A stretch of 64,000 nucleotides of DNA from Paracamarosporium sp. OC-R06-R3 (GCA_019828545.1 JACVRA010000124.1:1-64000), one strand, 5' to 3'. Positions 1-10,850 are shown, numbered from the stretch's first letter. Translations and numbers: made by a program. Notes: generated by a model not told the origin, from the sequence alone.

Positions 1-110
1 GAAATAGTCTTTCTTTATAACTTTAATAAAGAAAGATTTTAAAAAGAAAAGGTAGTAAAAGAGTTATAATACTTTAAACTTTTGTATTTTTATTAATTTT
101 CCTAGTAAAA
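1..110. other. AT-rich edge, possible RIP-degraded block
   Basis: By hand count only about 19 of the first 110 bases are G or C. Composition then changes abruptly to GC-rich sequence near position 111. No coding content is visible. Such sharp AT-rich edges are usual where repeat-induced point mutation (RIP) has degraded transposons in Dothideomycete genomes. The rest of the block lies outside the window, so its origin cannot be told. Confidence 0.5.
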
Positions 111-3100
111 CGCGTGCATTGGCTGAATCCGTGCATTGGGTGCACGGACACGTTATCAGATGCCGGCCCCACGCACCCACCCACGGCCCACGGTCAGGAT
201 GCCCTGCGCGGCCCTCGCCTAGCCCGGCCACCCAAAGCTTATCTGTCCACTACGCCGCGCCCTACCTCTGTACCATGTGACGACCTTCCGCTTCCACTGC
301 GCTTGCTACGGCCGTATTTCCGCTGAGGGCAAGGCTGGGCGGTCAAGTGCTCACACAGATCGTGTTCGTTCTGCGCGGACCGTTGAATAACAATATCGTC
401 TGAGAGCGCGATTCGTGGCCGGAATTGCGAATCCGGAGGTTCATCTCGAAGGAGGGTGAAGAAATTTATGAAATACCGTACGCGAATGAAGAGGCATACC
501 AGTCTATAGAGTATGACCCCCAGGATGCCTGCATGTATCCCACGCCCAAGGCCGCCAAGCCTCTTAGCAATCTTTGCCAGGCAAATCCTCCATTGGATAG
601 AACTCGCGCATTACCTGGAGCTTGCTGGGAGCGTGTAGAGTCAGCTTGCAAGGTAATGTAGTGCGAAGAACAACCTAGGCCGGGCCCGCTGGTGCCCGTC
701 TTACTACAGTAGCTCGCTCCAACGCTGCCCTGACTATCTCTGCTTACAAGCATCCTCCCTGAACACCGGCAAGCCCTCGAAGTTCCATACATTTTTGTCA
801 TGTATTCTTGTCGGAAGATCGCTAGAATGCTCAGCAGCCCTGCGATGCTATACTTACTCGCAGACTTCTCGTCGATGAATTAACTCTGGACTTTGAACTT
901 TTTCTCACCACCCTATGTACCGCCTTAGTAAGCACCCCTCTTAAGCTACCTTACTGCCACCCACACCAGCCCTCAGCCAATGCAAAACTTTATCTCTCCA
1001 ACACTGCCTCATTTTATACTCGCCCAGCTTCTTCAGCATACTCTCAATGGCCGCCGCCAATGCCGGGCCCTCGCCCTGCGCACGCATCCGCTCCAGAGAC
1101 GTCATATACGACCTCACACAAGAAATGATAGCTCGAGACTTCGGCAGTACATGTAGCATCTACTTCTCCACGCGCAGATAAGCCTCTTGTGCTGGGGGAA
1201 CAACAAAGCGGTAAGGCGTCGCCAGACCAGATGCCAGCCAGCGAGAGCGTGGCATTCAAACAGCTAGAGTTTTCTTACGTGCGTGATGTGTGACCTGGTA
1301 AGTGCGCGCGTCTGGATGAATGATGGCTAGTCTTGCTGATGCGTGTGCAGGCAAAGCTATCATCGTGGACAAGGACGTCTCCGGAACCGGGATGACGAGT
1401 CATAGCGTTGTCCCGAGCGCAGCGTATTCTCCAAATATCTTCGAATATGTGTACTTTGCCAGGGCGGATGGCGTCGTAGATGGCATTTCGGTTCACAAAT
1501 GCAGATAGTGCATAGGCATGGCACTTGCGGAGGTGTGTCGGGGGAAATTGGACAAGCTGGATGACGAGATAGATGTCGTAGTCCTTGTTCCAGGGCCGTC
1601 GAATGCTACATGGAGGAGGGAAGGAACATGGATGCGCAGCGCTTCGAAGTGGGCATGTCTACTGGCGAGTATGTTGATCGGGGCCATGGGGTTAGCATGC
1701 AGCTTGTTGCCGAATGGACGACGATAGCGACAGCCCTTGGTGATGATGCCTCTAGAGGGCTTGCGAGAACTGTAGGCGCTATAGTGGCTGTGCGATGATG
1801 AGGCAAACAATTTGATGCTACGGGTGTATCACGCAGGGTAATGGGGCGCAGGACGGAACAGCCAAAGGATAACGATTTCTTCTAACAGTTTACTATATTT
1901 CATTGATTAGTGTTATACCTGAACATCAGAAATCACTAGTTCGGATGTAGGCAAGCAACACAGCTTTGTATGAAAACATGACAATTTCTCAATGTCCAAC
2001 ACTACATGACCATCTGATAGAATGTCGCAGGTCCTCGCTGCATAGAGATGTGTGCATCATAGTGACTTCTGGGAACATTAACATCGTGGTAAATAAATTC
2101 ATCATTCATTGCTCGAATCATGACGGTTCATATCTCTGACTAGAAATGTGATTGTAGCCGATGTATGCGATAGTACCATTCTACAGCCGGACCTTTGAGA
2201 CCCTGCACTGCTTCGTGCGCGAGCAATGACTGCCTAGTAGCACTATCCCGTAACACTTTGGACTCTGACAGCACCACCAATCTATTATCTAAGCTCTAAT
2301 CTCATTTTTTGTCACAGCATTGGAATTCGTTTGCCGGCCAGTCTGGCTGCCTGCCACGTCCAGCTTGTTGATTGGCGATGACTGGCAGGTGTTGTTGGAC
2401 ACAGTATTGATATATGACAAAGTCGTACAGGAAAGACATCTGCAAGCGATGCCGGACAAGTCAGGAGACTTATAATAGAATATTCTTGTAATCAGGCTTT
2501 GCGACATTGTAGGCTTGGACGGAATTGGTATAGTTTCATTGTTCTTTAAGCCGTTCTGTTAGATTTTAGCGCCGTGCGCATACATCTTTGGTGCTGATAG
2601 TAGTTGTTTGACCTACAAACTTGTCAGTAAGGGACTCGTTGGTTGTGTGGAAAAAGTGGAAGCGAGAGTAGTCAACCACTTGATTTCTTAGCTGCCCACT
2701 GCCCAGGTTGAAGGTACTTTTGAGATCGAAAAACCAGGTCTTCCAATTGATTCATTCAAAAACAATTAATGGTTTTCTTATTACTAAGATTCTACTATGT
2801 CATCTTACGTTTGAGATGCACCTACTCTACGTCTTTCTATCAGTTTAGATCAGTGCACTATACGATCTCTGCGTCGAGAGCTGAAGAGCAACTAGTCTTA
2901 ACCACCGATATCTTCATTGATCATCCCATTCTTGGCTTAACAGTGTATTAGATACGATGTCTGTGAGAGTGCTTCATACTTTCCCCTCTCGTTCAATGCC
3001 CATTATATAGCTACATATATGTTGTGCTTCGCTAATATCAACCAACTCGCCTACTTCTATTAAGTACACTGAGCCACAATTGGGCACAGCACGATTCTCA

Positions 3101-3420
3101 TGTATATCAAAAAGTGAATAGACTTAGCTTTAGATTTTGTTGGCTACGTGTGCTACCAATAGACTGCTTGAAAATCACTCATTCAAACCTTCACGACGAA
3201 ATTTCTACACGTGTTTTACAAATACTGTATGTCACTGTGTAAACCGGCCTCGAAGGCCGTTGGGATTCTCATGCTAGTAGTACTCCATGATCTCGACCAA
3301 GATCTAGCCTGATATGACCTTCAGGCTATAACCTCACTCTTAGTGTTTTGCCGCTTCACTTACCTTTGCTTTCTACAAAGCCACAGGGTTTTCTATGTTA
3401 ATCCAGGAAGTAATTCTCAC
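111..3420. other. Gene-poor stretch, no supported gene
   Basis: About 3.3 kb of mixed composition in which all open frames are short (under about 110 codons), overlap each other on both strands and lack recognisable motifs or paired splice sites. One minus-strand frame at 941-1159 has a helical look that faintly resembles the C-terminal part of hAT-type transposases, but this is too weak to call. I see no intact gene, RNA or terminal repeats here. Confidence 0.4.
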
Positions 3421-4860
3421 TTAGTTCAGACGCAGCTGATCCATGACTTCCCGCATTTTGCTCTGCACTATTTCCAAGCATCGCCGTCCGTCTTGGTGCA
3501 ATAGTCTTACGGCAATATTGCAGCCTTCAGCTACAAATGACGCGACCTTGGATCCGTCTTCGCTATTGCCTGCTTCTGCTGCTGGGAACAAGGACACCGC
3601 AACAACTTGATCGCGAAATCGTAATTTCGGAGACCCCTCATCATCTACGAGCATCCATTGATTGTTCCAGTTGCCTACCCAGGACTTCCAGCTTTGGTCG
3701 CTGGGGGCTGCCCGGGAAGATGGATATGGAACAAAATCACTCATGGATCCAAATATTCCAGGCAGGCTTGGAGCTGGCGACCATCGGTCCAAATAGAATA
3801 CGGCAGCAACAATTTTCTGGATTACTGGAAAACCAAGTGCAGAGTTTGTCATGATGGCAAATGCCACATTAGTGACATTGGAAGGCGTATCAGACACATC
3901 GGTAGCTGTAGAGTTGACAACGCCACCATGTGATCCAAAGACGTAAGTGTCATATCCGGGAACATTATATCCGGCATGGCCGAAATGAAGGTGGTCTGAG
4001 CCCCAGCCCATGGCCATGCTAAGAAGAGGATCATTCGGTGTCACTTTCGTAAGCATTATCCGAGCAGTTGCTTTGGACAAAAACCCATTGTCGTTATGTA
4101 AAGAGTGCTGAATAGCACTCACAGCTTTCAACAAATCAGTTGGTGTAGTCCATAAACTAGCTGCGGCCAGTTCCGAAAATGAGTGATAACCACAAGATGC
4201 CGTCGTCCCCGGTACCTCAGCCGTGGCGAAGGCTCTTGCATAGTTGTGCTCATGTGCATCAAGATCTGCGAAAGTACTGCGAGTCATATCTAGGGGTTGA
4301 AGCACTAGCGTTTGCATGATTTTGGGGAATGGTCGTCCAAACACATGCTCAAGGTAAATCTGTAGAAGCAGATATCCACCCCCAGAGTAGCTGATTTGAG
4401 CAAAAGGGAAAGAATCGAATCGAATTCTGGGAGTATTTGCTGGCGGGTGGCCCAAAAAGATATCTTCTACTTTTGGCCGTGGCGATGTCGAGTACCCTGG
4501 AAATCCAGGTTGAGATAGACCAGATCTGTGCGATACTAGGGACTCGACTGTAACAAAATCCATAAAGGGTTCAGTTTTCCCCAGTCGTTGAAGACAAGTT
4601 TGGGGCACATGATCGACGATCCGATCTTTGTACGAGATAACACCATCGTCGTGAAGTTTAGCGATGGCCAGAGAGGTGATGGCCTTGGAGATGCTGCAGG
4701 CTTGGTACAGCGTGTCCGGGGTCTCGCTACCGTTGGTGATGACGTGAGAGGTCAATGCGCCAGAACGATCGATCAACGCCATGGACACGGAGGGGGTGCC
4801 CTCATCATGAACCGCTGTGGCTGACGCAATATGCGCTTCGAGATGTTTGAGAATGGACAT
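3421..4860 (-). CDS. Beta-lactamase-related serine hydrolase
   Basis: A single-exon frame of 479 aa. The class C beta-lactamase/penicillin-binding fold (beta-lactamase-related family) is indicated by the SxxK motif SISK at residues 56-59, where Ser56 would be the acylated nucleophile, and a Tyr-Ser-Gly motif at 158-160 in the place of the usual YxN general base. An HxGY stretch further on may be the third motif. Fungal members act as esterases, transesterases or peptidases, often in secondary metabolism; the substrate cannot be told here. There is no signal peptide, so it is probably cytosolic. It is the only intact gene in the left 10 kb and lies 1.6 kb from the relic of a biosynthetic locus, so it could be a surviving cluster member; that is inference. 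The ATG at 4860 begins the conserved N-terminal part. Confidence 0.85.
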   Translation of the reverse strand: MSILKHLEAHIASATAVHDEGTPSVSMALIDRSGALTSHVITNGSETPDTLYQACSISKAITSLAIAKLHDDGVISYKDRIVDHVPQTCLQRLGKTEPFMDFVTVESLVSHRSGLSQPGFPGYSTSPRPKVEDIFLGHPPANTPRIRFDSFPFAQISYSGGGYLLLQIYLEHVFGRPFPKIMQTLVLQPLDMTRSTFADLDAHEHNYARAFATAEVPGTTASCGYHSFSELAAASLWTTPTDLLKAVSAIQHSLHNDNGFLSKATARIMLTKVTPNDPLLSMAMGWGSDHLHFGHAGYNVPGYDTYVFGSHGGVVNSTATDVSDTPSNVTNVAFAIMTNSALGFPVIQKIVAAVFYLDRWSPAPSLPGIFGSMSDFVPYPSSRAAPSDQSWKSWVGNWNNQWMLVDDEGSPKLRFRDQVVAVSLFPAAEAGNSEDGSKVASFVAEGCNIAVRLLHQDGRRCLEIVQSKMREVMDQLRLN

Positions 4861-6509
4861 ATCGGGTAAAAAGCGACGGGAAGCGAACCAAGCAAACTCA
4901 AAGTATGTGGCGGAAGACAGATGCAGTAAGCTATCGTGAAAAACTTACAGCGCAGCTGGTTTTGATTCAGGTATGTACAGTCAGCAAATGTCATCCTTCA
5001 TGTGGGTCCCATGGTAACCTGCCAGAAACGTCTTCTTGTTTTGACTGTACGCGTTGCAGCGAGCACGTCAAGCTGGATGATCTCGACCCACTACAATTGT
5101 GCGTGCGGTACTTTGTGCTACAGAACAAATGCATAGCATTACTGAGACTCGTCTCGGTTCGCATCTCTTTCTGTATTACGCACGCCTCGTTACCTTCCCT
5201 TCTCCGTCGGAATTGACGCGCGAACAGTTCCTACGTCGACGAAACTACTATTGCGGGTGCTTCATTACAGGCTCTCATATGCGAGTGAGACCTCAAAAGT
5301 AACTCTCACAACAACAGGCAATTATGGTACGGAATTAGTCGTCGACTGACAGCGACAGGCCCTAATCTTACGCAACACACTTGAACAGCGAAAGCTTGAG
5401 AAGATGCCCTCCGGTGGTATGGATTGTCCGTCATGGTCCAAGATTTGAGACGTCAGGTCAAGAACAGGGAGGGATGGTTGTCACCAAATCTGATGCTGAA
5501 GCTTCCTGCAGAGAAAGGAAAGGCTCGGAAAAGAAAAGGGAAGTCCCCCAAGCCGTTCGAATTTAGCAGTCATATTTTGACAACCGGAGGGAAGTCTTTT
5601 ATTCATCACAATATGCAGCGACATATCATGTACCTGTAGTGACATCCTCTGTACCTGCAGTGACGTCCCACGTGCCTGCAGTGACACCCTCTGTATCATT
5701 ATCACAAAGCGCAACAATTTTGTTTTGTGAAGCAAAAGCGGTTCTTTGTAAGGAAAAAGTGTTGTCACCGCCCGGATTTCCTCGGTGTCTTCCTAAGTTG
5801 CTTGTGGTTGTATACGGTGCGAAATGACCGCCGTAGGATCTTGACTCCAGAGTAGCGCCTTCGAAAGGTGATCAGCGAGTCTTCTAGCTGTCCAATGGGC
5901 TTGGAGGCCGTACGAGGAGCCTATTTCAGAGGCTACTTGAAAAGAGCTAGACAGTATAAGGATACTTAGTTCAATCACTATGCAATTTACAACCAGATCC
6001 TTGACTTGCTATTAGTTTTCCCAAAAGAGGCTACCGTAACTTCTATGCGTCAGATCCTACAGTTAACGTCTTTGGAAGGGCGTAAAGATACAATCGCAGT
6101 CTGATATTGGGTAGCTACTTTCGGGGTGAGACGGCCGCCACCAATACCTGTCGGTCCCATCCGTTGCTCTGCGCATGCACAGATCACTGAGTCCATACCC
6201 TTGTGTTCCGGAAGGGAGCGCTAAATCTTGACAGAGCAAGAAATTACGTAAAAGGATGGGGATAGGAGAATGACCATGCTTCACTTGGCCTTCGTGCTAG
6301 GTAGTCCGTAAGGGCGGAGTTAGCAACGGAGGGTGACACGTTATACCTGTACTGAGCCAGGTGGCTGACGATGCTTATTTATTTTCCGCGGAGGAAAAAG
6401 CTTTACAGGTAGTGCACGTCATGGGAGGCAAGCGTCGTGCCCACCCACTAGGACAAATCAACAGATGCGATCTTAGAAAAGAATCAGACCATGAATTCAT
6501 TTACTGTGG
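4861..6509. other. Intergenic, no supported gene
   Basis: About 1.65 kb with only short, unmatched open frames. It contains the 21-bp tandem repeat listed separately. The distal end, below 6510, may hold strongly decayed continuation of the MFS fragment: a minus-strand stretch near 6380-6415 could encode a few residues like those following transmembrane segment 1. That reading is weak. Confidence 0.4.
5631..5693. repeat. 21-bp tandem repeat, three copies
   Basis: Three adjacent 21-base units begin at 5631, 5652 and 5673, each built around the core CCTG(C/T)AGTGAC. Copies differ at a few positions. They lie outside any supported gene. Confidence 0.8.
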
Positions 6510-6802
6510 CTAACCAATCTCGTTCAAGGATTGGAATCTGTTTGTGGGCTGCAGAATTGCCGTGGAAATGATAGTCTTGTCCTAGGAAAAGGGAGGTTAA
6601 CGGGTCAGGCCGAAAGCTCGCATACCAGAGCGACCAAGAAACCATCAAGCGTGATAGCAACAATGAGATGCGCAAGCCTCCAGCATCCTGAATGCATCTC
6701 GGGAGGCTGTGATTGTTCTTCCTCATGCTCTTCCCCATTTTGTTCATGCTTGCCCCTAGGGTCGCGAGGATCCAAGGAGCTTTTCTCCGACGTCGCTGCC
6801 AT
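6510..6802 (-). pseudogene. Truncated DHA2-type MFS transporter
   Basis: Two exons can be joined, 6802-6626 and 6581-6510, across a GTATGC...CCTAG intron. The result is an acidic N-terminal tail of about 40 residues, then a first membrane segment (LIVAITLDGFLVAL) and the loop motif DKTIISTAI followed by an NRF...LNEIG segment. This order is typical of fungal 14-TM DHA2 drug/mycotoxin efflux pumps, which are about 550 aa. The frame stops with TAG at 6512-6510 exactly where family members have Trp (TGG), a G-to-A change as RIP would produce on this strand. No further membrane segments follow. It is therefore a dead 82-codon remnant. Its position beside the NRPS relic suggests both came from one secondary-metabolite cluster. 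Confidence 0.6.
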
Positions 6803-7089
6803 GATGGATGGTAAGGAAAGACATTCGTTTCTGGTCTTCAGGGTGTGTGTTTCACCGGGATAGATTTTGACCAGCGTGCTATTCGTAAGTGAGGGGATGC
6901 AAGGCGCGTGGATATGGGGGGATGGTCATAATCGTCGAGTTGAGTAGAGCAAGTACAGCGTAAGGCCGTCGGTCCGCCATGGTGAGTGACGCAGTCGTAC
7001 GCGTCCATATTCAGCATGTAGCGAAAGAAGAATGCGCAGTCGTGTATGGTGTCGAAAGCAGAGCCGCTCGTCTTGTCTTCCACACATAG

Positions 7090-7560
7090 TCATCGTGGTT
7101 TTGCAATCAGCCGAGCAAGATGTTTATCACAGTCATGACGCTTCGCTTGCTGGCCGTGCGCACATCCTACCTTGATCCTGCAAGAGACCAAGCGATGCGC
7201 ATGAGTACCTCCATTTCTGCATCTTGCTTTCCTGTCTACATCTAATCCTATGCATGATTGATCCTGAAACATCTCCATTGCTTTGTTACAATTTTCCCTT
7301 GCCGAATCATCAAACACGATAGATTGGCTATCTTTCTCACTACCAAACCAGACGCCGCATCGTCGGCGCTCCAGGCTGCGTGGCTGATTCTGCTGGGCCA
7401 ATACACCAGACAGCCCAGGCAGATCTAAGTCGCTGGCCACGCAGTCGACCTTGACACCGCTTGGAACGGAAGCCTTGGCTTTTGGGTGTTTGCAAGTGCA
7501 TGCGGCTGGTGCTGTTCGGACTGCACAAAAAATGTTCCTAATATCTATCCATACCACCAA
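7090..7560 (-). CDS. Possible cysteine-rich protein remnant
   Basis: An open stretch of about 150 codons with eleven cysteines, including an ACTC pair, but no ATG at its start and no signal peptide visible upstream. A GTAGGA donor-like site follows SCRIK, so the natural protein may be spliced. I do not recognise the family. The cysteine content recalls small secreted fungal proteins, but with no start or export signal it may be a chance frame or a broken gene. It lies between the MFS and NRPS relics. Confidence 0.2.
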   Translation of the reverse strand: MVVWIDIRNIFCAVRTAPAACTCKHPKAKASVPSGVKVDCVASDLDLPGLSGVLAQQNQPRSLERRRCGVWFGSEKDSQSIVFDDSARENCNKAMEMFQDQSCIGLDVDRKARCRNGGTHAHRLVSCRIKVGCAHGQQAKRHDCDKHLARLIAKPR

Positions 7561-7754
7561 CCATTACTTAGTGCCGCTGACTCTGTGTCGTCTGCAGCAG
7601 TGCTCGGATGTGCCAGATTCTGTGACCCCAGAGCTTGTCTTCGTCTTCTCCATTGACGCACACAATTTGCTGCATAACAGGACGGAGGTTGACCATTTTA
7701 TGCGTTGATAGCAGCACGCTACATTGTCGATTCTTTCATTACCCTACGGCAAGG

Positions 7755-9582
7755 ATGTTAGATGTCGACTGCGTTCCCGAATCCGATTTCCAACAGCTAG
7801 GGCAATGGAATTCTCAGATGCCACCTCCACTCGAAACCTGCGTTCACGACCTGATCGCACAAAATCTTCAGGTTATACCTATTAAAACAGGCATCGAGGC
7901 TCCCCATGGATGTTTCACTTATACTGAACTCGGCCATTTTTTAGATTGAGTCTCTGAACTGTTGAAGTCGAAGGGTGTCGCTGCGGGACAAATGGTATCC
8001 TTCTGTTTCCAAAATCCAAGATGGACTACCGTTGCCATGGTGGGTATTATGAAATCCGGAGCTGCTTTTGTTCCCGTGGATGTCGGCTGGCTTGAGAGTC
8101 GGTTTCGATCTGTTTTGGATCAGTGCAACGCGCCTGTCGCCATCGCTTCTGAGAACTACTATAGGGTATTGGAGGCTGCGATTCACAACATCCTTATTCT
8201 AGGCGAAGATCCCATCTCCAAAGAACCTATTCCGCATCGATACAACAGAGGACGATGGCCTACCCGACGTTGCCCGTTTCCACGAAGGCTGGAAACAGAT
8301 TATGCAGCGTCATTCTACGTTAAGGACTGTCTTCGTTCTTCAGCCGAGCGATTCCAAATATTGGCTTCAGGTGATATTGAAAGATCCTCCGTGCGAAATC
8401 TTGGCTCATGTCTGGGATCCGGACGCAGACAGCCAAGACTTAACCACTGAGCTACTTGATGACCTGCTGATAACGTATCAATCGGGCGTTATTCACAACA
8501 CTCTACATCTATACATGATATCCAGCCGTCTCCAATTTACTAAGCTCGATATGAGTCACTCTATTAACGATGGAGGTTCTCGAGCGGTGATTCCGAACGA
8601 TTTCGCTCGTGCATACCGCAGCAAAGCTTCTGTTCCACGAGCGATGCCATTCCACGTCTTAGAAGTGATTTTTCAACAACAACGGTCGGAATCAATGAGT
8701 TTTTGAACCGCTTATCTCGATACTCTTGTTTCCTATCAGTTTACAACCTACTTGAGGCTAAAAGAGCTCTAGAATCGCCGTGGACAAGTCTTTGTCAAGG
8801 TTACAGACATCAACACTTTCTGAACCATCGCCGCTTCCAAAGGTATAACACTGATCAGCCTCTTCTACGCGCTGTGGTCAATCTTGCTCAGAAATCGAAC
8901 CACACAGACTTGCGTGTCATTCGCTCCGTTCCCATCGGGGCGCAAGGGGTCTGTTACCAATATACAGTCCATCGTGCCCTTCTTCACGGTTCTTGCCTGC
9001 TCGAGCTTAGTAAAAGATGAAATGTCTGCCTTGAAAATTGCACAGCACCATCACGACAACTCGGTCGAGAACTTGCCGTTCCAGGATGTCTCAATGACAG
9101 AGCTGCAGTTCAACGTGCGACCTGCAGTGGGGCTTTGCAACACATATGTCAACCACCAAAAAATCACGAATAGCGAGCCTGTTTCGATAGACGGGCTCAA
9201 GTTCGAGCCTGTTGGTTTTAGGGCCAGCTACAAGTAAGTTACTGTACCTAGGTAATTTTTTTTATCAAGGAAGAATCAGGCGTTTTATGCTCATAAAGGT
9301 CAGAATGGTAATGAAGGGTGCGTACGTGCATCCCTCGTACTCGGCGCTAAGCTAACCTACATTAATAACCTTTTAGTTGGCCGTGTACGTATATTGTCAC
9401 AGCATGATGTTGGTCTTGAAGCTGACGAAACAGACCATGAGATCAAAGCAGCTATCGGCTATCGAACGTGCAGAATCAAACATGACGACGTCGCATCGGC
9501 TACACGAGAGCTTACAGCGTTGCTGTTCGCTTTGGAGGAAAATCTGGACAAAACGGTGTTGTCCCTTAGGGGAACCAAATGA
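7755..9582 (+). pseudogene. Non-ribosomal peptide synthetase relic (A and C domains)
   Basis: Pieces of NRPS domains can be read in order on the plus strand. At 7755-8195 is the start of an adenylation domain (WN...P...CVHDLI, then GVAAGQMV, then MKSGAAFVPVD), cut by TGA at 7947-7949. From about 8225, after a frame change, a condensation domain begins (RHSTLRTVF) with an active-site-like SHSINDGGS. The same frame meets TGA 8704-8706, TAG 8770-8772 and TGA 8821-8823, and still shows later C-domain signatures (GITLISLFYALW, SGRKGSV, QSIVPFF) up to 9233. The C-domain tail reappears in-phase with itself at 9391-9582. Most of the A domain and any carrier domain are missing, so an internal deletion joined the two domains. 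All four stops can be explained by C-to-T changes. An intact multimodular NRPS would be several times longer; this is non-functional. Confidence 0.75.
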
Positions 9583-9899
9583 GTACAAACAATGCACGGG
9601 GGCGGTCCTACTCGGGTAATTGTTCAGTGTGGTGTTCATCACAGACGGACGATCCGGGTACCGATAACAGTTAGGATGTTGTTCAATCTACCTCATCTTA
9701 GAATAAGCGTTACATCTATCGGGGCCATTGCATCCATGACTGGGCTGATCATCCCGATATCTTGCAAAGCAAACGAACAAAGGTAGCGCCGGGACTAACG
9801 ATACCCGATCCTTTTCCACGCCCGGAATATGCTCCTATGGCTTGTGATATTACGTAGGTTGATATGGATGAGAATGGGAAGAATGTCAAAATAAAGTAA

Positions 9900-10280
9900 G
9901 GTGATACGATATCAAGAAACCCACCCCGACACTACTAATACCTTCACTACTAACGCTCAAAATACTAATACTTCAACTACTAATATTGTTACTACTTCCA
10001 CTAATCCCCCCGCTACTAATACCTCTGCTCCCACCTCCGACCACCTCGGACTCCGCAGCTGTCAATTTGTCAAAACGTTCACACATGCCCCGTACCCCGT
10101 TCCTTATCTCTTAACCACCATCACATACACTCCCTCCGCATACACATATCCCTACTAATATCTCTACGACTAAGACTTCCACCTCGGGCTCCACAGCGAG
10201 TCAATTTTCTATGACGTTTACACACACCCTGTTCCCCGTTCCCCGTTTTCCGTTCCCTATCCTCCTTATCTTGTACCTGT
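9900..10280. repeat. Degenerate ACTACTAAT-type repeats and a 138-bp duplication
   Basis: From about 9930 the sequence is rich in imperfect ACTACTAATAC units, giving a Thr/Asn-rich but meaningless translation. A longer unit beginning CACCTCGGACTCC near 10042 recurs as CACCTCGGGCTCC near 10180, with matching TCAATTT and CGTT.ACACA segments, so roughly 138 bp were duplicated and diverged. The end carries several CGTTCC units. Confidence 0.6.
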
Positions 10281-10850
10281 CATCAAACGAACGCCATATC
10301 CACACATCCGCCTTCTACTTCTAAAGGATTAAAACATCGGCATTAGACTAGCACTTCGATAGTACTGTCAGCCTCACGCTCACAACATGATTTTCGAGGA
10401 AAGCTTAGTAAAATGTGCCGCGGGAGTGCTTGCCGCGGCAAGCTTCCCTGGAGCAGAGGGCCTAAAGGATCGACCTCCATAAATGCCGAAGCTATGGTTG
10501 GTCGTCAGTGTGGTCGCGGGTATTAGGAAATGTGCTCTTAGTCTGGTTCAACGGGCCTTAGGTTCCAACATCCGTTGACCCTGGGCTTGTATCCAGCGGT
10601 CCTGAGAAGACCCCGATGCATTTCGTACTTACCGCGCTTGCGCACATAAACACGACAGATGTGACCGGCCGTAGTAAGTGATGATTGACCGGTGATTGTT
10701 GAATCTATGACATACACAGTGGCTAAGCCCTCCGCCACGCCACTACTTTACATATCTGTACAATCTAATCTACATATACAATGCTGTGCGCGATAGCAGC
10801 GTCTCAACCGCTTGAGCTTGCATGCATCTGCAACGTCCATATCCAAGGTC
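10281..10850. other. Intergenic, nothing recognised
   Basis: About 570 bp 3' of SCO1 with no supported gene, repeat or RNA. It marks the change from the decayed accessory region to conserved genes. Confidence 0.5.

Noticed and set aside
6531..6863. Plus-strand Cys/Ser-rich frame that might be an effector
   Set aside because: It overlaps the recognised MFS fragment on the other strand and lacks a signal peptide.
9790..9900. Possible coding fragment reading like LTIPDPFPRPEYAP
   Set aside because: The stretch looks protein-like but has a stop soon after, no recognised family and no start, so it is left as part of the decayed area.
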